Positions 32,130 through 42,203 of a stretch of DNA of 64,000 nt are shown piece by piece (position 1 is the stretch's first letter; every line of letters starts with the position of its first letter). The DNA comes from Xiphydria camelus. Lineage: Eukaryota > Arthropoda > Insecta > Hymenoptera > Xiphydriidae. The notes below the pieces were generated by a model. The model worked only from the letters and a program-made list of their open reading frames with translations. It was not told the DNA's origin and searched no databases. The translations under genes were made by a program, and so were the position numbers. The stretch is from contig OY783194.1 in the NCBI GenBank assembly GCA_963678675.1, positions 16,563,421 to 16,627,420 of the forward strand, written 5' to 3'.

Positions 32130-32356
32130 CCTGTGTGTAGTCCATATGATAACTTCACAGCGACGCCACTGGGTCTGCACCATCATCTTACAGTACAAGC
32201 ACTGTGGAGTCACCCTGTTATACCACAGTGCTTCCACTCGGTGCTCACACTGCGTGACTGCAGTGTGGCTTCACGCTGGACGTCCAGATGGACACCCCAG
32301 TGCATGCACTCGAATGCACCGCGTGAAAGTAGTGTGCAGTCACGGTGGCGCCACTT
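32130..32356 (+). repeat. Right subterminal repeat region
   Basis: Dense CACTG/CAGTG-type motifs (CAGCGACGCCACTGGGT, AAGCACTGTGGAGTCACC, GTGTGCAGTCACGGTGGCG) matching the left region in inverted arrangement. Confidence 0.55.
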
Positions 32357-32361
32357 TGCTA

Positions 32362-33246
32362 TCGGGGCTGCGTTTATCACACAGGTCGGTAACTCACTCG
32401 TTCCGACTTTACCGACACTCGCGTGACGCTCACCGTTCTCATTCTCGACAACGAACGCGCAATCACGATTATCACTACCACTGTGATCACCAGTTCGTCT
32501 TCTATTTCTACATTCACGAGCATAGTGCCCTAGTCCTTGGCACCGATAGCACCGCACATTTTCTTTGTGTGTGTTGTTTCTTGCTTTCACTTCTCGCGAA
32601 TTCATTTGATCTTCTTTCTTCTTTCTCGTTCCGTATGTCGCTGCAAACGCTTCGGGTGTTTCGTCCATTTTGGTCAAACGATTTTCCTCACGAAGCAATC
32701 GTTCTTCGAGATCCTCGAGCGTCTGCATTTCCGGCGGCACATTGTCCCATGCGGTCTGGAAATTTCCATATTTCGCTGGGAGACTTCCGAGAATTTTGGC
32801 CATGACGGCCGTGTCGGAGACCGCTTCTCCCACGTCGTTCAGCTGCGCCGCCATATTGCGAACCTTCGCGATGTGTTGTACTATAGAGTCGTTCGTTTCC
32901 ATTCTATATTCGTACAATTTCGTCGATAAGAGCAATTTATTCGTCGCTGACCGTTGCTCGTGTACCCTTAACAGTTTTGCCCATGTCTCGTGAGCTGTGG
33001 TACACGTCAGTAACGGTCTTCTTTGTTCTGCTTCCTTCGTGGTAACTAATAGGAACATAGCCCGCGCGTTTTCTACACTCCATTTTTCAATCTCTTCCGC
33101 TCCCGTAACCGGTTCCTTTTTAGTTCCTTCTACAATTCCCCACACTCGATGCGCTATCAGTAGAGTGCTCTCATCTCGAATTTCCATCTTTGGAAGTCCG
33201 TACCGTCAAATTTTGTAACATTTTTAATCGCGATCGCCTCTGCCAT
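32362..33246 (-). pseudogene. gag: gag of copia element 2
   Basis: An ATG at 33246 starts MAEAIAIKNVTKFDGTDFQR and WKFEMRAL, the usual copia gag opening. A one- or two-base shift near 33170 moves to the long frame (325 codons, from 33187) with IAHRVWGIVEG, HETWAKLLRVHEQRSATNKL, HIAKVRNMAAQLNDVGE and, at about residue 221-234, the zinc knuckle CYRCQGLGHYAREC. Gag forms the particle and binds element RNA. Coding ends near 32362 where the inserted element begins; the C-terminal 50 or so residues of the open frame (KWRHRDCTLL onward) belong to the insertion. The gene is broken by the shift and separated from protease. Confidence 0.88.
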
Positions 33247-33414
33247 TTCGGATTCCGCCCTTGCCACGTGCGAGTCTCTCTAGTGAGCTCGATGTCCAAA
33301 ATGGCGACTTCCGCTGTATCGCCACGTGCTGCGTGCTGCGTGCCACGTACGCTCTCCTCGCGTACTTACGCTTCCCACGTCTTGAAGTTTCTCACTTCTC
33401 TCACGGCACTCATC

Positions 33415-33432
33415 AATCCTGGGCCCATAACC
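33415..33432 (-). other. Primer-binding site of copia element 2
   Basis: On the minus strand AGGTTATGGGCCCAGG directly follows the LTR end (TTTAACA), the same half initiator tRNA-Met site as in copia element 1. Confidence 0.85.
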
Positions 33433-33682
33433 TGTTAAACTATCTATAAGGCTTTATTTAAAACAGAGTTTGATGATTACAAAAGGTTCTTCGACTACTC
33501 TCTAGAAGCTACCCTCGCAGACTGAGGACAACGAAGGCTCTCGCACGAACGCTTCGCCGACCCGGCCTGTGATTGGCCGATACCGCCAGGCGCTCTCATT
33601 CGCCCTCTCGGCGACTCGAATGAGAACGTCTGGCAACGGTTCTCAACCACAAGACAGATCCTGCCTTAAACTTTATTCAATA
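33433..33682 (-). repeat. 5' LTR of copia element 2
   Basis: Matches 24754-25003. The differences seen are TATCTATAAGG against TATCTAAGG, GTTTGATG against GTTTGTGATG, and two single-base changes. GGTGC follows at 33683-33687. Confidence 0.92.
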
Positions 33683-33736
33683 GGTGCTGTGATCGCGGAC
33701 ATAAAATTTCACGGTCTTTACATACATACATACATA

Positions 33737-34249
33737 CAGTCTGTGTCAGAAGAAAGTGTACGCCTTTATTTCTACAGTACAAGAGATATCTCTGTCTTTC
33801 TTTCGGGATGCGATTGTACCATCAGAGGGCTACGGCACAAACACCGATTCATTTTAGTATCGCTCGAGACCTCGAAGTGGAAGAGTTTGTTGTAAAATGA
33901 GTGCCAGGCAGTTTTCCTTTGCAAACACCCAAAAGGACCTAAATTATCGTTTCCAGCAGCTGCGAAAGCAATTAAAAAGTCAAAAAGTTTCGTTGCAAAA
34001 TGGATCAAGCGATTTGAGGTGTATAAAAACGTCGATGACTACGATGAACGGGGCTTGCAGCGAGCAACCACAGAAAAGCAGGAAAAAGCGATAGTCAATC
34101 TATTCAAGAAGACTCCAACTATGCGATTGCGTCACGACTTACTAAATAATTGCGCCGTGTAAGATGTGATATACTTTCATGTAAAAAGTTACAAAAAAAT
34201 ATCTTGTACTTGAAAAAAAATCGCGCATACTTTCTTCTGACACAGACTG
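33737..34249 (+). mobile_element. Tc1-like deletion derivative (513 bp)
   Basis: The ends CAGTCTGTGTCAGAAGAAAG and CTTTCTTCTGACACAGACTG are perfect inverted repeats flanked by TA (33735-33736, 34250-34251). The inside keeps only the N-terminal part of a transposase. Confidence 0.9.
33897..34162 (+). pseudogene. Tc1-like transposase N-terminal DNA-binding part
   Basis: An ATG at 33897 starts MSARQFSF. A shift near 33925 leads to the frame CKHPKGPKLSFPAAAKAIKK, SKSFVAKWIKRFEVYKNVDD and RATTEKQEKAIVNLF..TPTMRLR, ending at TAA. The spacing of two helix-turn-helix segments with a GRPR-like linker replaced by DERG fits the paired-like DNA-binding region of Tc1 transposases. The DDE catalytic domain is absent. 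Such a remnant could at most bind the ends. Confidence 0.75.
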
Positions 34250-34251
34250 TA

Positions 34252-34361
34252 CATACATATCACGAATTAATTGTACCCTACTTTTATGGAGATCATACGA
34301 TTATCAAAAATACTCTTTTCACTAACTATTTAAGCAACACAGTAGACCCTCATGTTCGTGC
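34252..34361. other. Short spacer, nothing recognised
   Basis: AT-rich; no frame supported. Confidence 0.4.
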
Positions 34362-35062
34362 ACAGAAGGGGAACTGTGAATATATTCTCAGTTTCAGTGG
34401 AACTTGGTTTTTTCTTTTATATTGTTTTTTAGTCTCTGTAGCAAAGTTTACCATTGTATGGAATTATGTACTATTTCTCTCATTAGCTCAACATACCTTG
34501 ACAACACACTTGCTTTCATTAATTCGGCGGTAATGATTTCATTACTTTTTTATCATAATTTTTTCATTATCTTCCGTGATTCGTATACCGCTGTTTTTTT
34601 CCTGTCACGTTCTCTATCGATTACTTTTTTCATGCAATAGCTTATTTTTTCATGTAATACTATTTAAAAATGAACCATTTTAGTTTTTGAATAGCAAAAC
34701 TGCTTAGATGTAAATAAGCAAGTTGTTACATGATTACTTTGGAAAGGGAACTACTTTATTAATTCGTGCTATCATACATCGTCGATGTTTTGAGAGAGAG
34801 AGAGAGAGGGGGGGGGGGGTTCATTTCTTTTTTCGTTAATTTTCTTTCATGTTCTTTTGCCAGATAAATGTGACATTTTTTTAAATGATAGAATGTGGCC
34901 AGTTATTATTATTGCCGAGTTCGGTTGTGTATTGAACTGAAGCGTGTTATGAAGTTTACTTCAGGCGTTGGAAAAACATTATGTACCTATATGTTTTTTT
35001 TCCATTTTTCGGCCATTTTACAGTAATAACTTTCTTGTTAATGGTGCAACTTGTGTAGAAAC
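34362..35062 (+). repeat. Dispersed repeat family R1, copy 1, with a G run
   Basis: Aligns to the reverse complement of 45310-45880. Shared blocks include CAGTTTCAGTGGAACTTGG, CCATTGTATGGAATTATG, TTTTGCCAGATAAAT and CTTCAGGCGTTGGAAAAACA. Both copies carry a G homopolymer at the same place (here about 34808-34819, after GAGAGAGAGAGAGA). Small open frames are not shared between copies. Confidence 0.75.
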
Positions 35063-35222
35063 CTGCACAAAAAGTTACACACGATTATAAATAATTTGTA
35101 AACGATAGGTAATCAATAAACAATGAAACAATGATACGAGCAATGAAACGATGAAACAACAAATTTTAGTTTAGTGAACGAAAATAAAACTCCATAACAG
35201 AGGGAGTATACGTCCTTCAACA

Positions 35223-35455
35223 ACGCCCTGCTGAAACAAATCTGTTGAATACCATTGAAAACTGTTGAATACGGTACAACGTTCCAGTTGCCAATGGTTC
35301 TCCATGTTGATCAAGTGGACTTTTTAACGGGTTCATTGGTTCAGACCCGTTGAAATGTCCATTTGATTAACATGAGGAACCATTGGCAACTGGAACATTG
35401 TACCGTATTCAATGATTTTCAATGGTATTCAATAGATTTTTTTTCAGCAGGGCGT
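35223..35455. mobile_element. 233-bp palindromic MITE
   Basis: ACGCCCTGCTGAAA with CAGTTGCCAATGGTTC at the left is mirrored at the right (GAACCATTGGCAACTGG, TTTCAGCAGGGCGT). Centre near 35330. No coding content. Confidence 0.8.
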
Positions 35456-35567
35456 ACTGAAATATACGCGTACCCTATATATAAGTCTCCTATAAGTCCC
35501 TTATACGTCCACTATAGGTCTCGCATACGTCTCCTATAGGTGACCTACAGGCCGCCTATAGGGCTTT
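35456..35567 (+). repeat. CCTATAGG-type short repeats
   Basis: Imperfect repeats of TATACGTCC / CTATAGGTCTC / CCTATAGG. Related to the complete MITE at 40431-40703. It resumes on the far side of the THAP element (AGGCGCCTTATACGCGTCC at 39738), so that element may have split one copy. Confidence 0.5.
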
Positions 35568-35955
35568 CTATTGGGACCGTGCAACTACTTGGAGGGGATA
35601 TGGCGAACGATCGTGCGCAACTAGTGATGAAGGCTTGAAGTTAGGTAGCACGTTGACTGCCAGCCACCACCGCTGCCGGGTTAAAGTACATTCAGTACAT
35701 TTTACATGGCAGTCAACGTGTCTGAAGGTGAATGGACTGGCCCTAAATGTTATACTTACTGTTTATTGCAATTCTATACATATCAATAATTGTTATAAAA
35801 TACACCTGATGAAAAACATTCATATTGTTGTTCACTAATTGGTTTTGCCGAGGATTTATATATTCTTATCGTATTTGGTACTGTATAAAAGTGCGACTTT
35901 TTCGCCGACTACTGCCACCAGGTGTCACTGTATGGATGTTGCACGGTCCCAATAG
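35568..35955. mobile_element. 388-bp MITE with 18-bp ends
   Basis: CTATTGGGACCGTGCAA at 35570 and its complement TTGCACGGTCCCAATAG ending at 35955. An inner hairpin (CACGTTGACTGCCA near 35650, TGGCAGTCAACGTG near 35710) lies in the left half. Confidence 0.7.
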
Positions 35956-36334
35956 ACTGCCTAAGTCTGACGTCACAAATGGGCTGAGCTTCCAAACATT
36001 TCCAAACAAATCGGTTTTGCGTGCAAATTGTCCATAAGAGAGTTTTCTTTTCAAGTGTATCGTTAATTTTGACGTAAATAAGGGTTATGAGCTATATATT
36101 TTGGTAAAGTTTGGTCAAACCTAGGATATCCCCAAATATTTTAAAATAGGTGAGCTGTATAATATATTTTTTGCTCCTTTTAGATATGTTAGGTTATGAG
36201 GTTATGTCAATGTTTTGTTTTCATGAAAACTTTTATAATTTTTGAAAAATACTATTTTTTCAGGAGTGTTTTTAAATGTTTATTATTATTATTATTATTT
36301 TCTAGGTTGAGCGGTTTAATGGTCATTTATAACC

Positions 36335-36447
36335 ATGGTAATGTGTTTTGTGCCTGATTGTAAACACTACAGTGACTGAAATCTTTGTAAATTTGTCACC
36401 TTCCCTGCTGACTTACAAGAGCGAAGGAAATGGATTAACATGATAAG
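36335..36447 (+). pseudogene. THAP-domain exon in the left arm
   Basis: ATG at 36335, reading MVMCFVPDCKHYSD, a stop, then NLCKFVTFPADLQERRKWIN and MI, ending at a donor (AAG|GTAATA). C-x4-C followed by F-P and R-R-K-W is the first half of a THAP zinc finger, a DNA-binding fold found in P-element transposases and host factors. The right-arm copy has Arg in place of the stop. Confidence 0.7.
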
Positions 36448-36923
36448 GTAATATTATCGAATACTCCCAGATAGAAAAGTCTGCCACAGGATTAGTGCAG
36501 TGCCGCCAATATACCGCCAAAGTTGATGCAAACCTTGTCGAAGCACGTCTTGTCGGTAGAACGTGATATTCCTACCGTGCCATTGTACCGTAATTCCAGA
36601 GATTTTTAATGGAGAATGACATGAATTTTGTTATGATGTTGTGTTGAAAGACAATAACATTAGAAACAAGGTGGTTTTTGAAAAAATGAAATTAAGCGTA
36701 AAATAAGCTCAAAAATCGGTTTTGAAATATCGGCTTAGCTCCGCCCACAAGAAACGGCGCGGTGAATGCAGATAGCAGCTGTGACGTCACGGATCGTCCC
36801 CTAGTCGCCGGCCGGCTACAAGTTTACCGCTTGCAGTTGGCGCTGTAAGCATTCTTCGTTTAGATTTTCCCAGAGTTTGGTCAATTGCGAACTGTAGAAT
36901 TTGTGCCACGTACCTACTTTAAT

Positions 36924-37094
36924 ATGACCGATAGTGTCGCAGAAAAAAAACCGTCTCAGAGACATTATTATTGTGTCGTACCAAAGTGCAGAAATACTTC
37001 GGTAACTGCACCTGATAAGTTGTACTTCGCAATTCCACGAAATAAAGACATTCGAAGAGAATCGAATAAGTTCGAATCGAGAGATTTGGTGTGA
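36924..37094 (+). pseudogene. Second THAP-domain N-terminus
   Basis: ATG at 36924 gives MTDSVAEKKPSQRHYYCVVP and KCRNTSVTAPDKLYFAIPRN, KDIRR, then a short unrelated tail to TGA. C-V-V-P-x-C..P-D-K-L-x-F-x-I-P is a THAP start different from the one in the arms. The central Trp and the C-x2-H half are missing. A GC-rich stretch with TGACGTCA at 36780-36830 lies upstream and may be its promoter. It may be a captured or partner gene of the element. Confidence 0.6.
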
Positions 37095-37102
37095 TCTTAT
37101 TA

Positions 37103-37290
37103 CACTGAGAAAAAAAAGATTAAAAATGATTCCGTTAGAAGGATAATCTAAGTACGAAAGGTAAAATAGATCAAATTATCCTCAGGAAGGTTAAATTTTA
37201 AACTCTGAAAGGATAATTTTTGATCTATTTTACCTTTCGTACTCAGATTATCCTTCTAACAGAATAATTTTTAATCTCTTTTTTTCAGTG
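37103..37290. mobile_element. 188-bp palindromic MITE
   Basis: CACTGAGAAAAAAAAGATTA and its complement, flanked by TA (37101-37102, 37291-37292). The arms continue through AGAAGGATAATCT and GTACGAAAGGTAAAATAGAT. Centre near 37190. Confidence 0.85.
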
Positions 37291-38068
37291 TAGAATATAA
37301 GAGTAATTTGTATCTATAAACTATATTGTATGTATCAGCATAGATTTAAGATTGAATGATAATGATTATTTGGTCTGATTATAAGGTTTTCTTTTGGGGT
37401 TTTTCCTTAATCCGTAGCAACAAATGTTGGACCATTGTTATGTTCCCCAAAAGCAAATGATATAATAGATAAGACAACTTCTACATTAATTTAATCGATT
37501 ACTTCTTGAGTGAGAGTATTGAAATAAGCAAAAACTGCTCGATGTTAGATATTTATAATCCTAAGTTTAAGACTATGATTTATTACCGCAAAGGAAAGAT
37601 AAGAGGGTACAGATTTATAACTCTACCCTTGCTAAAAAGTTTTCAATACTTTACAACCGGAAAAAACCCGGCTAGCCTAGCGGCCCAGATGAGCGTTTTC
37701 TACGGTAAATCTACTCGTTTCGAGCATAGTTTGAACATTGTGGCGGGGGTGTCTGGCAGCTGACGTCACGCAACGTAGCCTCGTGTCGAGGTACCGTTTA
37801 CTAGCCTCGCGTCAATCCATGATTTTTAAATATTTATAGCACGATTAACTCTTAATATTTTGCGCTACAACTTCGGTTAACGTTTTTGTGACCCAAACTC
37901 TATCGATTGCATTATCTCCGTAATTTTCACGCGCCGATCTGTAATAGATATTGATAATTAGCTATTTTAATGTTACCTACCTATACGATTTATGGCACGT
38001 GTGGCAGGTGAGCATCTAGCATTCAGAAAGGGGTACCTACTAATAATGAAAATTATGGTCATACTAAC
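37291..38068. other. Interior of the THAP element, no gene identified
   Basis: An 85-codon plus frame (37506-37763) has no motif I recognise. The rest is AT-rich. Confidence 0.4.
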
Positions 38069-38199
38069 CTGGCAGCTTTAACGCCTCTTATTTCAGCGCT
38101 AACAAAGTCTGACTGGCCTGCTATAAAACTGGACAACATAAACGAGTCAATTTTTGGCACATTATCGGACTGCCCCTGAACAAAACCAGGTTCCACCAT
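38069..38199 (-). pseudogene. 5' coding exon of a YqaJ/SWIM-type protein, or similar, minus strand
   Basis: ATG at 38199 reads MVEPGFVQGQSDNVPKIDSF, MLSSFIAGQSDF and VSAEIRGVKAAR, ending at donor AG|GTTAGTAT. F-x-x-x-E-I-R-G-V-K-A-A-R resembles the N-terminal region of arthropod proteins that carry a SWIM zinc finger and a YqaJ-type recombinase domain, which often occur in mobile contexts; this is a similarity judged by eye. A GC-rich leader with TGACGTCA at 38310-38325 mirrors the one at 36780. The next exon (to the left on the plus strand) was not found. Frame and splice site are intact, so it may be part of an active unit elsewhere. Confidence 0.45.
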
Positions 38200-38519
38200 T
38201 TTTGCCTTGTACGAGTAGCAATATCTAATGCGTTTGAAAGTAAAATATACACTGCAAACACTTTCACGACCGACATACGCAGTCTACGCAATAGACACTA
38301 CGGCTGCCGCGGACGATCCGTGACGTCACCCAGCCGACTAGCCACTCACGAAGCGTTTTCGATCACGTGACAAAGTAGGCGTTCCGCTGCGAAACAAACT
38401 TACAAATATTTCGCTTGTTGCCCGTTTTTTTGGGAAAAAATTATTTGATATCATCTTAAGAAGGCTACTACATCGCCTTAAGCAGAAATTCCAAATGATT
38501 TAAAATTCATGTCATTTCC

Positions 38520-39079
38520 CCATTCCGGCATATTGGAGGTAAAAAATACATGTATACTGTCAGTACAGGAAGACGGTATATAAGGGGTATAGTTTCAAAG
38601 TGTACGATTTCCATACTTCGTAAGCTTACGAAGGACGGAGATCATACGCTTTGAAACTATACTCCTTATATATCGTTAGCTTACGAAGCATGGAGATCGT
38701 ACACTTTAAAACTATACCCCTTATATATCGTCTTCCTGTACTGACAGTATACATGTATTTTTTACCTCCAATATGCTGGAATTAAAAACCTCTAGAGAAT
38801 TGCGGTACCTACAATGCCACGGTAGGAATATCACGTTCTACCGACAAGACGTGCTTCGACAAGGTCTGCACCAACTTTGGCGGTATATTAGCGGCACTGC
38901 ACTAATCCTGTGGCACACTTTTCCACATTATTATGGTAGTATAGCTGCACAGCGTTCTGATAATATGAGGGGTATAGTGTCAAAGTGTACGAGATCGTCG
39001 ACTTTGAAACTATACCCCTTATATACCGTCTTCATGTACTGATATAGTACCTAAACATGTATTTACCTCCAATATATGC
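38520..39079. repeat. Nested inverted and tandem repeats next to the right arm
   Basis: TTGGAGGTAAAAAATACATG..ACTGTCAGTACAGGAAGACG at 38532-38575 is mirrored at 38725-38770. The block containing GGTAGGAATATCACGTTCTA and CGTGCTTCGACAAGGT occurs at 38820 and again in the right arm at 39117, so a segment of about 300 bp has been duplicated in tandem. Confidence 0.65.
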
Positions 39080-39246
39080 CGGAATTAAAAATCTGTGGAA
39101 TTACGGTACAATACCACGGTAGGAATATCATGTTCTACCGACAAGACGTGCTTCGACAAGGTTTGCATCAACTTTGGCGGTATATTGGCGGCACTGCGCT
39201 AATCCTGTGGCAGACTTTTCTATCTGGGAGTATTCGATAATATTAC

Positions 39247-39359
39247 CTTATCATGTTAATCCATTTCCTTCGCTCTTGTAAGTCAGCAGGGAACGTGAAC
39301 AATTTACAAAGATTTCGGTCACTGTAGTGTTTACAATCAGGCACAAAACACATTACCAT
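39247..39359 (-). pseudogene. THAP-domain exon in the right arm
   Basis: Mirror copy of 36335-36447: MVMCFVPDCKHYSDRNLCKL, FTFPADLQERRKWIN, MI then donor GTAATA. Here the frame is open, with Arg where the left copy has a stop, so this arm keeps the older state. It points inward, toward the centre of the element. Confidence 0.7.
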
Positions 39360-39755
39360 GGTTATAAATGACCATTAAACCGCTCAACCTAGAAAATAAT
39401 TTTAAAAAAACATTTAAAAACACTCCTGAGAAAATAGTATTTTTCAAAAATTATAAGTTTTCATGAAAACAAAACATTGATATAAGCTCATAACCTAACA
39501 TATCGAAAAGGAGCAAAAAATATATTATACAGCTTACCTATTTTAAAATATTTGGGGATATCCTAGGTTTGACCAAACTTTCCCAAAATATATAGCTCAT
39601 AACCCTTATTTACGTCAAAATTAACGATACACTTAAAAAGAAAACTCTCTTATGGACAATTTGCACGTAAAACCGATTTGTTTGGAAAGGTTTGTAAGCT
39701 CCGCCCCTTCGCGTGACGTCAAGACTTAGGCAGTCTATAGGCGCCTTATACGCGT

Positions 39756-40242
39756 CCTATTGGCGATTTCCACTATCGAACATGACATCGTGTGGCAGAA
39801 TCTAGAACTAGTCTATTTGGGTTCCAGATGTAAACAAACGTGCCTTTTGCATGACGTGTGGTTTGTTTTCAGAAATAGTATGAAATAGAATAGTGAAACG
39901 GTGAAACTTTAAAAATGTCAAAAAGTGTGTCTGAATATTATCCACGAAGATTCATATTTTTCTTCCACACAAAATCACGTGCTTTGCTTGGAGCACTTCT
40001 TCGTCTTCACAGAAGTTCCTCGAATCTGCGTTACACTTCCCGTAATTAAATATTGTCTTTAATTTTAAACACAGCATATTCTAATAATAGTAATGTCGTA
40101 ATATAACAAAAACGTTGAGAAGAACGCAAAAACACCAGTGACAGACTACAGCTGTGCGGTTGTTTACAAAATGAACCCAAATAGGACGGCCATTTACATA
40201 ACTACTGTGGTGCCACCATCGGTAGTGGAAATCGCCAATAGG
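39756..40242. mobile_element. 487-bp MITE with 18-bp ends
   Basis: CCTATTGGCGATTTCCAC and GTGGAAATCGCCAATAGG. Further inside, GTCTATTTGGGTTC near 39813 pairs with GAACCCAAATAGGAC near 40173. No coding content. Confidence 0.8.
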
Positions 40243-40430
40243 GGTAGTTGTTCTCCAATGGAAATTGTAACCGTATGATCAGAATATCAATTAATTCCAA
40301 ATTTTCCTAATTCTCTTCATTTTATTAACTTTCAAAATATCAGAAGGTTCTACAATTGTTGAATCATCGAAAAACCCTTCATTTTTGAATTTCCTAAAAC
40401 AATTCAAACAATTTCTCGTATTCAACCCTA

Positions 40431-40703
40431 GTAAAAATGTCCCCTATAGAAAGCGTATAGGGCCACTATAGGGCCCCTATTTCTTATAGGAAACATATAG
40501 GATTCCTATTAGACCCAGTTAATGACCCTATGTAAATAATATAGGATTCCTGTATGACACATCGTATCATATAGGAATCCTATAGGATTTATATAAGGTC
40601 ATTGGGGCTGGGTCCTATAGGGAGATCCTATATGTATGTTTCCTATAGGAAATAGGAACCTTATAGAGTGGCCCTATATGCTTTCTATAGGGGGCATTTT
40701 TAC
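40431..40703. mobile_element. 273-bp palindromic MITE rich in CCTATAGG
   Basis: GTAAAAATGTCCCCTATAGA and its complement at the ends. The arms contain many CTATAGG and TATAGGATTCCTAT motifs, themselves palindromic. Confidence 0.85.
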
Positions 40704-41147
40704 CAATACCATCAAAATTGTCAAAATAGTAAAATTTTTCTAAATTTCCAAAGTCGTCATAATTTACAAAACTCGAAACGCTTAGAACAATCAAATATTT
40801 TCAACGTACTTATAACTTTCGTTTATTGTAAAACACAACAGCATAATATTTTTCAGCAATTAAAACACCAAAGCCATAAATAAACACAATACCATGAACA
40901 AAAATATAAACAGAATAAATAAGGTTAATTTGAATCATAATAAACACATTTGGATACCAGTATACAATAATCCACTTTACATTTTACGCTTTTCGTTCAC
41001 AGACATTCCCGATATTGATTGAACACTTCACTTTTCGCTTTTTTTTTCATTTCCGATTGACATTTCAAAATTTTATATTTCGACATTCTTGATACTGTTT
41101 TTGTTTGATGACTGATATTGACATTTCACCAATTTGACATTTTAATC
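40704..41147. other. AT-rich gap, nothing recognised
   Basis: Several short CATTT/GACATTTC repeats near 41000-41140. No frame supported. Confidence 0.4.
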
Positions 41148-41361
41148 AATAGAAGGCCGGACGGTGGCGACGCCAGCAGACCAGTGGCGAAAATATGAAA
41201 TGCTACAAAATCTCGATGAAAGGAAGGCCGGACAGTGGCGACACCAGCAGACCAGTGGCGAAAATATGAAATGCCACAAAATCTCGATCAATGGAAGGCC
41301 GGACGGTGGCGACGCCAGCAGACCAGTGGCGAAAATATGAAATGCCACAAAATCTCGTATT
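41148..41361 (-). repeat. Minisatellite M76, three tandem copies
   Basis: A unit of about 75 bp: AAGGCCGGACGGTGGCGACG, CCAGCAGACCAGTGGCG, AAAATATGAAATGCCACAAA, ATCTCGAT. Single or double inverted copies occur at 42614-42675 and 45063-45200. Minus-strand frames of 79 and 97 codons here are products of the period. Confidence 0.9.
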
Positions 41362-41866
41362 GATTGAAACCTTGAACGCAAAGGCGTTCCAATTACTGTA
41401 TAGATACTCTTGGTCGGTTGTTACTTTGCCGCGCAACTTTATTATTTTATTAATTCGATAATCTCGACCGAGATTATTGATCGTGTAATCTCTCATTAAA
41501 ATTTTCTTAGTAATACCTGGAGTCTACGATAACTTTGAACGGTATAATGGTAGAAGATCAGTTCATGTGAATGCGTATCTGTCAGTATATCCATATGAAT
41601 TGCTTTATAAGAAATTACATAACAATTTTTTAAATAAAATAGATAATTTTAGATTAATGTAATCCAAAGCTGCATGTGGTAAATGCAGCTTTAGCAAGCT
41701 TTCAAATGGCAGAGAGAGAGAGAGAATAATAGTATTCTTATGATTACAATAAAAACTTTCAACTGTTCCTTGCCATTATTGACATTATGTACTTGTAGGT
41801 ACTAAAGTACCAAGTGGCAAACACACTTTTACATTGCATGAGAAAAGGATTGTTTCGTTTTGAAAC
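41362..41866. other. Spacer inside the M76 inverted-repeat element
   Basis: AACGCAAAGGCGTTCCAATT and the GATAATCTCGACCGAGATTA palindrome near 41455 recur inverted at 42490-42600 and again at 43065. The remainder is AT-rich, with a (GA)n run near 41713. Confidence 0.45.
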
Positions 41867-42112
41867 AATTATGCGTGAAGAAATACGCGTGTCATTCTCC
41901 ATAATCCCCGAGGCTTTATTCTTCATTTTCAGATTGAGAAATTGGTGAACGTACTTGGCAACATGTCTTGATTTCAATACTTTTGTAGGTGGGATTACTT
42001 ATCTTATTATTTAGATATATTTTTATATAAATTTTGTGCGTTTTTTAGATGAGAAACCCCATACGTACTTACTGCATCTTTTTTACATTGGTGATGTTTT
42101 TGTGGGTAAGAT
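41867..42112 (+). repeat. Dispersed repeat, about 245 bp, copy 2
   Basis: Same family as 8268-8511, opposite orientation. It starts near ATGCGTGAAGAAATACGCG and ends near GGTGATGTTTTTGTGGG. Confidence 0.7.
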
Positions 42113-42203
42113 CTGTCTACAATTATAGATATGTCTACAATTATGAACGACTATCGTTTTCCATATAAACAGTCTTCTATCGTTTTACAATGATACTCTA
42201 TCT

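Larger units (their letters stand above)
28203..32356. mobile_element. 4.15-kb gene-capturing element inserted in copia element 2
   Basis: The repeat TGCTA at 28198-28202 and 32357-32361 is the likely duplication; the copia reading continues on both sides. The outer several hundred bases at each end carry many short CAC/GTG-rich repeats (AGTGGCACCACTGTG near 28217, GTGGCGCCACT near 32346, CAGTGCAGTCACGGTG near 28703). Inside are protein kinase D exons with introns (29440-30570), a MITE pair and a 690-bp foldback. No transposase is seen, so it needs help in trans. The exact ends are uncertain by about 20 bp. Confidence 0.7.
24754..33682 (-). mobile_element. Copia element 2 (Ty1/copia, minus strand)
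   Basis: Two 250-bp LTRs differ at only about four places, including two small indels. They are flanked by the 5-bp duplication GGTGC (24749-24753, 33683-33687). On the minus strand the order is LTR, primer-binding site, gag, protease, integrase, RT, RNase H, LTR. It is younger than copia element 1 but is disrupted by a 4.15-kb insertion between gag and protease (28203-32356), a stop in integrase and shifts in gag and integrase. Confidence 0.95.
35954..39737. mobile_element. 3.8-kb palindromic element with THAP exons in its TIRs
   Basis: Inverted arms of about 660 bp (35954-36620 and 39080-39737) start TAGACTGCCTAAGTCT and end in a block with TTCTACCGACAAGACG. Each arm carries the same THAP exon pointing inward. 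The middle holds a second THAP start (plus strand), a minus-strand exon with its own leader, a MITE and nested tandem and inverted repeats. THAP domains are typical of P-element-type transposases, but no catalytic domain is visible. Confidence 0.7.

Noticed and set aside
32210..32361. C-terminal 50 residues of the copia gag frame as true gag
   Set aside because: This part is made of the CAC/GTG subterminal repeats of the inserted element; the frame is open only by chance.
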